A stretch of 38,132 nucleotides of DNA, taken from contig CALPWQ020000011.1 in NCBI GenBank assembly GCA_943327315.2, forward strand, positions 1 through 38,132, written 5' to 3'. Each line of letters opens with the position of its first letter. The stretch's first letter is position 1. Origin of the DNA: Chitinophaga pinensis. Its GTDB lineage: Bacteria > Bacteroidota > Bacteroidia > Flavobacteriales_D > Crocinitomicaceae. A model generated the notes under the pieces. That model saw only the letters and a program-made list of their open reading frames with translations, did no database searches and was not told the DNA's origin. Shown one piece after another: positions 33,875 through 38,132 of the stretch. Both the position numbers and the translations under genes were made by a program.

Positions 33875-35482
33875 ATGGCATTGCTCCGTTCCGGATCTTC
33901 ATTTCACACAAACTTCCATTTCTTTGGGGCCGTCGTCTTGGCGATTGGAATTCCCTGCAGCACGGTGCTGATGTCCATTGGCACGATGATTCTGGCTCTG
34001 GCTTTCATTCTTGAATGGAACTGGAAAAAGAAATTGGAGCACTTGCGTATGAACATGCAGGTAACTTTTCCAGCTCAAAAAGTCAATGGTGGAAATGTGT
34101 TGATTCCTCTATGTCTTGCGTTTTTTGCACTTCATCTCATTGCCCTTTCCTATTCCCACGACTTGAGTTATGCTTTGAACGACATCAGGATAAAATTGCC
34201 TTTGCTCGTGCTACCCTTAGTGCTTGGTGCACGAACTCCGTTTGACGCAAAACAGCTTAGGATCCTTTTGCTCTTGTACGTCCTAACGCTTTTTGTCACT
34301 TCTATCATTAACTTTTTATCCTATCAGCACATTCTAGGAAACAGGACCTATGACGACATCAGAGGCATGTCGCAGTTTGGCTCACACATACGCTATGGCA
34401 TACAAATCGGATTTGCTGCTGGGTTATCGTTCTATTTTATTCGCATTTTCTCGAAAAAATGGATTCTTTTCTGGATTCTACTGATTCTCTGGTTTGTGTT
34501 TTACACCTATTACAGTCAGATTCTTTCCGGAGTTATTTCACTCTTGATCTCAGTTGGCATGATGTCCTTCGAATTTCTGCGCAAGCGAAGTAAGAAATTA
34601 GCCATCGCCTGCCTGACTTTGTTGGCTTCTTTGATTGTCATTCCTGTTGTTTACATCTTAATCCCTGTAAAAAAAACCCATTATTCTTTAGAGAAATTGG
34701 ACAAATTCACGGCCCTTGGAAATCCATACACCCACGACTTGAGATCAGACATGTTTGCGGAAGGCAAAGCGATAGCCGTCTATGTTTGTGAAAAAGAATT
34801 GCGCAGTTCGTGGAATTCACGCGCAGAGGTCAAGTACGACAGTCTAGATCTGAAAGGTTATCCCGTTAAATTCACCTTGATGCGGTACCTAACTTCCCGC
34901 GATTTGCGAAAGGATGCCGAGGGAGTTTCACATTTATCAAACAACGACATTCACGACATTGAAAAGGGCATTGCCAGCGCAGCAGAATCGAAATCGGGTT
35001 TACTCGGACGCATTGAAGGCATCCGATACCAGCTGCATCATCCCGGCGAAGCCAATGGCCACTCCTTGTGGCAGCGTATTGAATACTGGAAGACGGGGGT
35101 TCGCATTCTAAAAAAGCATTGGTTGATTGGGGTAGGAACTGGGGATGTTCAACATGCCTTTGACCAACAATATGCTGCCGATCATTCACGCCTCCTGCCA
35201 GAAAATCGTCACCGAGCACACAACACCTACCTCACGGCTTGGATCAGTTTCGGCGTGTTGGGATTCTTACTCTTCTTATGGATGATTGCCTTGTTTTTAC
35301 GCATTCAATGGCGTACACACTACTTTCCTGGTCTCGTGTTTATTCTAATCAGTATCGTGACTTTTCTCATCGAAGACAGTCTAGAAACGCAGATGGGCGC
35401 GACCTTCTTTGCGACCTTCTTTGCGCTCTTTATGATTCCACCGCAGGAACCAGATCCTTCTCATCCTGATCCATCCGCTTAA
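33875..35482 (+). CDS. O-antigen ligase family membrane protein
   Basis: A 535-residue polytopic protein. About ten to eleven helices: residues 15-45, 75-95, 105-120, 125-145, 165-190, 195-215, 220-240, and a cluster at the end (GVLGFLLFLWMIALFLRI, HYFPGLVFILISIVTFLIED). Between them is a long soluble loop (about residues 270-440). The loop ends in RAHNTYLTAWISFGVLG, the HNTYL motif of Wzy/WaaL-type O-antigen ligases and polymerases. The donor and acceptor are unknown. It follows ctpA by 33 bp, and its last 53 bp lie over the end of the convergent antiporter gene. Confidence 0.8.
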   Translation: MALLRSGSSFHTNFHFFGAVVLAIGIPCSTVLMSIGTMILALAFILEWNWKKKLEHLRMNMQVTFPAQKVNGGNVLIPLCLAFFALHLIALSYSHDLSYALNDIRIKLPLLVLPLVLGARTPFDAKQLRILLLLYVLTLFVTSIINFLSYQHILGNRTYDDIRGMSQFGSHIRYGIQIGFAAGLSFYFIRIFSKKWILFWILLILWFVFYTYYSQILSGVISLLISVGMMSFEFLRKRSKKLAIACLTLLASLIVIPVVYILIPVKKTHYSLEKLDKFTALGNPYTHDLRSDMFAEGKAIAVYVCEKELRSSWNSRAEVKYDSLDLKGYPVKFTLMRYLTSRDLRKDAEGVSHLSNNDIHDIEKGIASAAESKSGLLGRIEGIRYQLHHPGEANGHSLWQRIEYWKTGVRILKKHWLIGVGTGDVQHAFDQQYAADHSRLLPENRHRAHNTYLTAWISFGVLGFLLFLWMIALFLRIQWRTHYFPGLVFILISIVTFLIEDSLETQMGATFFATFFALFMIPPQEPDPSHPDPSA

Positions 35483-36689
35483 AGGCCCATTTCAGCAGGA
35501 ACGGTGTCGTCAAGGTCGTCACCAATCCCATAACCACGAGCATCGAGAAGATTTCTACATTGATCAATCCGGCTCGGAACGCGATGTTGGCAATCACCAA
35601 TTCCATAATTCCTCGCGCATTCAAACCAAAACCTAAGGTTACGGCCTGGCGGTGATTCAATCGTGCAAATCGTCCGCCCAAATACCCACCGATGATCTTT
35701 GAAGCAAAAGAAACAGCGATGATTGAAGCGAGTAGCCAATAATTTGTAATCGAACCAAACTTGAATTCTAGACCAATTCCTGCAAAGAAAATCGGCGCCA
35801 AGAAGCCCATCGCCATGCTGTTGGTGGTCTTATGAAAAGTTTCTAAGTGTTTTTCTCCTACCAAATCTTTGCTGAGTAACATCGACGCGAAGAAGGCACC
35901 GATGATAAAATGCAAGCCAATAGATTCCGTCAATGTAGAGAACAAAAGGATGAACACGAAGAATATCGCAAACAAGGACTCTTTACCGCGCAATACCAAA
36001 AGCAATTTATTGAGTTGCGATTCAATAAAATTCTCCCGCTTCGCAAAGCTTTTGATGATGCGGTACACAATGGTCACCACCACTAAAAACAAGACCAATT
36101 TGATTAAGGAGAAAATGGTTGCTTGCGTAATTGCTGCGTAAGTCTTGTCCACATCTTTCAAGGCCAACAATACCCCTAAAATAGACAAGGCAAGTACATC
36201 ATCAAAGATGGCCACACTAATGATCCGTTTCCCAATCGGACTGTTCAACTGCTTTAAATCCATCAACATACGCACACTGACTGGCAGTGCCGTAATGGCA
36301 ACACACAAGCCAATAAAAATCGTTGACATGACATCTTGACCAAAAGCCTGTCCGACTAAAAATCCACAACCGATGGGTAAGAAAAATGCCAAAAGCGAAA
36401 TGACCATGCTTCGGCCACGCACTGATTTGAGGATATCATCGAAATTGATTTCAAGTCCTGCGATGATCACCACCAAGAAAACTCCGAGGTCAGAAATCAC
36501 CTTTAAATCCTCAGTGCGGTGAATGTAATTCAACAAGGTTGGTCCAAGGATCACCCCGGCAAGGATTTCGCCAATCATTGCGGGTTGCTTAAACCGCTCA
36601 AACACCTCACCCAATACACGAGCTAAAACCAACAGAATCAGCAAGTTTGCGAAGAAAGGCAGCTCTAAAGAAGGTACATCCAAATCCAT
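35430..36689 (-). CDS. Cation:proton antiporter, CPA2 family
   Basis: A 419-residue Na+/H+ or K+/H+ exchanger-type membrane protein with about 12-13 helices. Seen: GEVFERFKQPAMIGEILAGV (typical CPA2 opening), LGVFLVVIIAGLEINFDDIL, VAIFDDVLALSILGVLLALK (the conserved ASP-ASP type transport motif) and FGLNARGIMELVIANIAF. No TrkA/RCK regulatory domain follows, so this is the short form. A perfect -7 box is 4 nt before the ATG. The stop codon lies within the 3' end of the ligase gene on the other strand. Confidence 0.9.
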   Translation of the reverse strand: MDLDVPSLELPFFANLLILLVLARVLGEVFERFKQPAMIGEILAGVILGPTLLNYIHRTEDLKVISDLGVFLVVIIAGLEINFDDILKSVRGRSMVISLLAFFLPIGCGFLVGQAFGQDVMSTIFIGLCVAITALPVSVRMLMDLKQLNSPIGKRIISVAIFDDVLALSILGVLLALKDVDKTYAAITQATIFSLIKLVLFLVVVTIVYRIIKSFAKRENFIESQLNKLLLVLRGKESLFAIFFVFILLFSTLTESIGLHFIIGAFFASMLLSKDLVGEKHLETFHKTTNSMAMGFLAPIFFAGIGLEFKFGSITNYWLLASIIAVSFASKIIGGYLGGRFARLNHRQAVTLGFGLNARGIMELVIANIAFRAGLINVEIFSMLVVMGLVTTLTTPFLLKWAFKRMDQDEKDLVPAVES

Positions 36690-36693
36690 GGAG

Positions 36694-36701
36694 CAAAAGT
36701 A
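36694..36701 (-). promoter_or_regulatory. -7 box TACTTTTG of the antiporter gene
   Basis: Perfect TAnnTTTG on the minus strand; CTCC separates it from the ATG at 36689. With transcription starting about five bases after the final G, the A of ATG would be +1. Confidence 0.5.
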
Positions 36702-36840
36702 TTCGTTTTCTCAATTCAAGATATCGTTTTAAGCGAAATAAAAATGAAAGTTTTGTCACCAGAAAATTAAGTTTTGACCCTTCCTCAGGGCCGCCCATTT
36801 TGCCGCCGGAAAAAAAAGCAACCTTCCTTTCTGTTTTCCG

Positions 36841-36848
36841 TATCTTTG
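36841..36848 (+). promoter_or_regulatory. -7 box TATCTTTG of mgtE
   Basis: Perfect TAnnTTTG, 13 nt before the ATG at 36862. Upstream TTTCTGTTTTCCG gives no clear -33 TTG. Confidence 0.5.
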
Positions 36849-36861
36849 CAAAAAATTTGAG

Positions 36862-38132
36862 ATGCGTTTCGAACTGAACAAAGAATTCCTCGAGAAGCTC
36901 CGCGAAAAGATTGCGGCTGGGGATACTGCGTGGATCAGTGAGAACGTATTGGAGCTCCACTACGCCGATATTGCCGAAATTCTCGATCGTTTAAACAACG
37001 ACGAAGCCAAGTATATCTACTTCCAAATGGAAGAAGAAGTGCAAGCGGATGTATTGATGGAGCTCGATGAAGATGTGCGTGACCGCTTCTTGGCATCTCT
37101 CTCCTCAAAAGAAATTGCCGATCAGCTCGAAAATCTCGATTCTGATGATGCAGCTGACATCCTTGGTGACCTCTCGGAGGAGAAAATCCAAGAGGTCATC
37201 TCACAAATGGAGGATGACGAAGCCGCGGAAGACATCGTTGACCTCCTCAACTACGACGAAGATACGGCGGGTGGACTCATGCAAAAAGAGTTCATACGTG
37301 CTAAGCTCGATTGGCCTGTCAACCGTTGCTTGGTGGAATTGCGCCGTCAAGCAGAGGACGTCGAAAAAGTCTATACCATTTACGTCGTAGACGATTTGAA
37401 TAAACTCGTGGGTGTACTTTCCCTCAAGCGACTCCTCTTTGCCAGTCCAAAAACGAAGATTGTCGATTTGTACCAAGGGAAGAACATCATTTACATGAAG
37501 ACCAACGACAGCAGTGAGGAAGTGGTGAAGATCATGGAAAAGTACGACTTGGTATCCATTCCCGTGGTCGATTTACAAAACAAACTCGTTGGCCGCATCA
37601 CCCTCGATGACGTGGTCGACATCATCAAGGAAGAAGCCGATAAAGACTTCCAGTTGGCATCCGGGATCTCCGAGCGGATTGAATCCACCTTTAGCGTTTG
37701 GCGAATTACCCGCGCGCGCATACCGTGGTTGTTCATCGCCATGTTGGGTGGAATTGTAGGCGCGCAAGTGATCTCTACCTTCAAAGGAGGCATCACCCAA
37801 GTTCCCGCCCTGGCCTTTTTCATTCCTCTGATCACAGCGATGGGTGGAAATGTTGGTGTTCAATCCTCCGCCATCGTGGTACAATCCCTCGCCAAAGACA
37901 ATGGTCACTTTGACAGCATCTTGCAAAAGCTCTTGAAGGAAGCCCTCGTTGCCTTGGTCAATGGACTCATCCTATCCGCCTTCATCTACGGCATCGCCTA
38001 TTACTTTGAGAACGCCACCTTGGGCATGGTGGTAAGTATTTCACTCTTCTGCGTGATCATCTTTGCCGCAATCTTCGGCACTATGATCCCACTCGTCCTC
38101 AACCACTACAAGATCGATCCCGCCTTGGCTAC
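36862..38132 (+). CDS. mgtE: Magnesium transporter MgtE (3' end outside window)
   Basis: An open frame of 423 codons runs from ATG 36862 off the window end. It starts MRFELNKEFLEKLREKIAAG; residues about 20-130 are the superhelical MgtE N domain (ISENVLELHYADIAEILDRL, LDSDDAADILGDLSEEKIQE). YDEDTAGGLMQKEFI begins the CBS pair (residues about 140-255, with LVGVLSLKRLL and LVGRITLDDVVDIIKEE). The plug helix and membrane part follow, including PLITAMGGNVGVQSSAIVVQ (conserved pore region). MgtE gates Mg2+ uptake by intracellular Mg2+ binding to the CBS and N domains. Two membrane helices and the end are missing. Confidence 0.96.
   Translation, partial: MRFELNKEFLEKLREKIAAGDTAWISENVLELHYADIAEILDRLNNDEAKYIYFQMEEEVQADVLMELDEDVRDRFLASLSSKEIADQLENLDSDDAADILGDLSEEKIQEVISQMEDDEAAEDIVDLLNYDEDTAGGLMQKEFIRAKLDWPVNRCLVELRRQAEDVEKVYTIYVVDDLNKLVGVLSLKRLLFASPKTKIVDLYQGKNIIYMKTNDSSEEVVKIMEKYDLVSIPVVDLQNKLVGRITLDDVVDIIKEEADKDFQLASGISERIESTFSVWRITRARIPWLFIAMLGGIVGAQVISTFKGGITQVPALAFFIPLITAMGGNVGVQSSAIVVQSLAKDNGHFDSILQKLLKEALVALVNGLILSAFIYGIAYYFENATLGMVVSISLFCVIIFAAIFGTMIPLVLNHYKIDPALA

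Noticed and set aside
37067-37390. 107-codon plus-strand frame, and several minus-strand frames, within 36862-38132
   Set aside because: They lie out of frame inside a convincing MgtE coding sequence; basic, low-complexity translations are frame shadows.

Overview
The window is a chromosomal stretch from a member of the Bacteroidota, most likely a Flavobacteriales relative (a Fluviicola/Crocinitomicaceae-type organism is my guess, not something the sequence proves). Evidence: an Alternative Complex III (actABCDEF) plus cytochrome c oxidase operon, type IX secretion (T9SS) C-terminal tails, a DUF1800/DUF1501 pair, a membrane-anchored AraC-type regulator, Bacteroidota -7 promoter boxes (TAnnTTTG) before many genes, and few Shine-Dalgarno sequences.

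Layout. 1-687: 3' end of a YgiQ-type radical SAM gene. 739-1044: a previously unlisted small minus-strand gene resembling the antitoxin-like DUF6922 family, broken by one in-frame TGA. 1105-2256: an AAA+/DUF4143 ATPase with two 21-bp direct repeats at its promoter. 2521-4104: prs-rplY operon with a strong terminator. 4223-6811: SRAP (YedK/HMCES-like), a secreted beta-rich protein, CvpA and a YceI lipoprotein. 6910-9529: a small conserved-looking unknown, the RseP site-2 protease and a DUF4412-like secreted protein. 8642-8872, 9531-9940 and 13951-14095: dispersed repeats built from 7-bp units and hairpins. 10031-13842: a visibly AT-rich island between those repeats, with a membrane AraC regulator divergent from a T9SS-secreted protein and a DUF1566 protein. 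14095-17276: DUF1501 (Tat-like signal plus T9SS tail) and DUF1800. 17325-19295: queG and ruvB. 19370-31146: coxA, coxB and actF-E-D-C-B-A, one 12-kb respiratory operon on the minus strand. 31398-35482: SPOR protein, rnpA, ctpA-type protease and an O-antigen-ligase-like protein. 35430-36689: CPA2 cation/proton antiporter, overlapping the ligase tail to tail. 36862-end: mgtE (cut by the window edge).

How it works together. The respiratory operon encodes a quinol:cytochrome c oxidoreductase (ACIII) and its partner aa3-type oxidase, so quinol oxidation and oxygen reduction are expressed together. Most other genes are housekeeping: PRPP synthesis, ribosome, DNA repair and branch migration, queuosine, RNase P, envelope proteolysis, Mg2+ and cation transport.

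The most unusual signals are the broken antitoxin-like gene, the heptad palindromic repeat family and the AT-rich island it brackets, several genes whose -7 box sits exactly 4 nt before ATG (leaderless transcription), and a DUF1501 protein combining a twin-arginine signal with a T9SS tail. I found no tRNA, rRNA, CRISPR array, transposase or recombinase.
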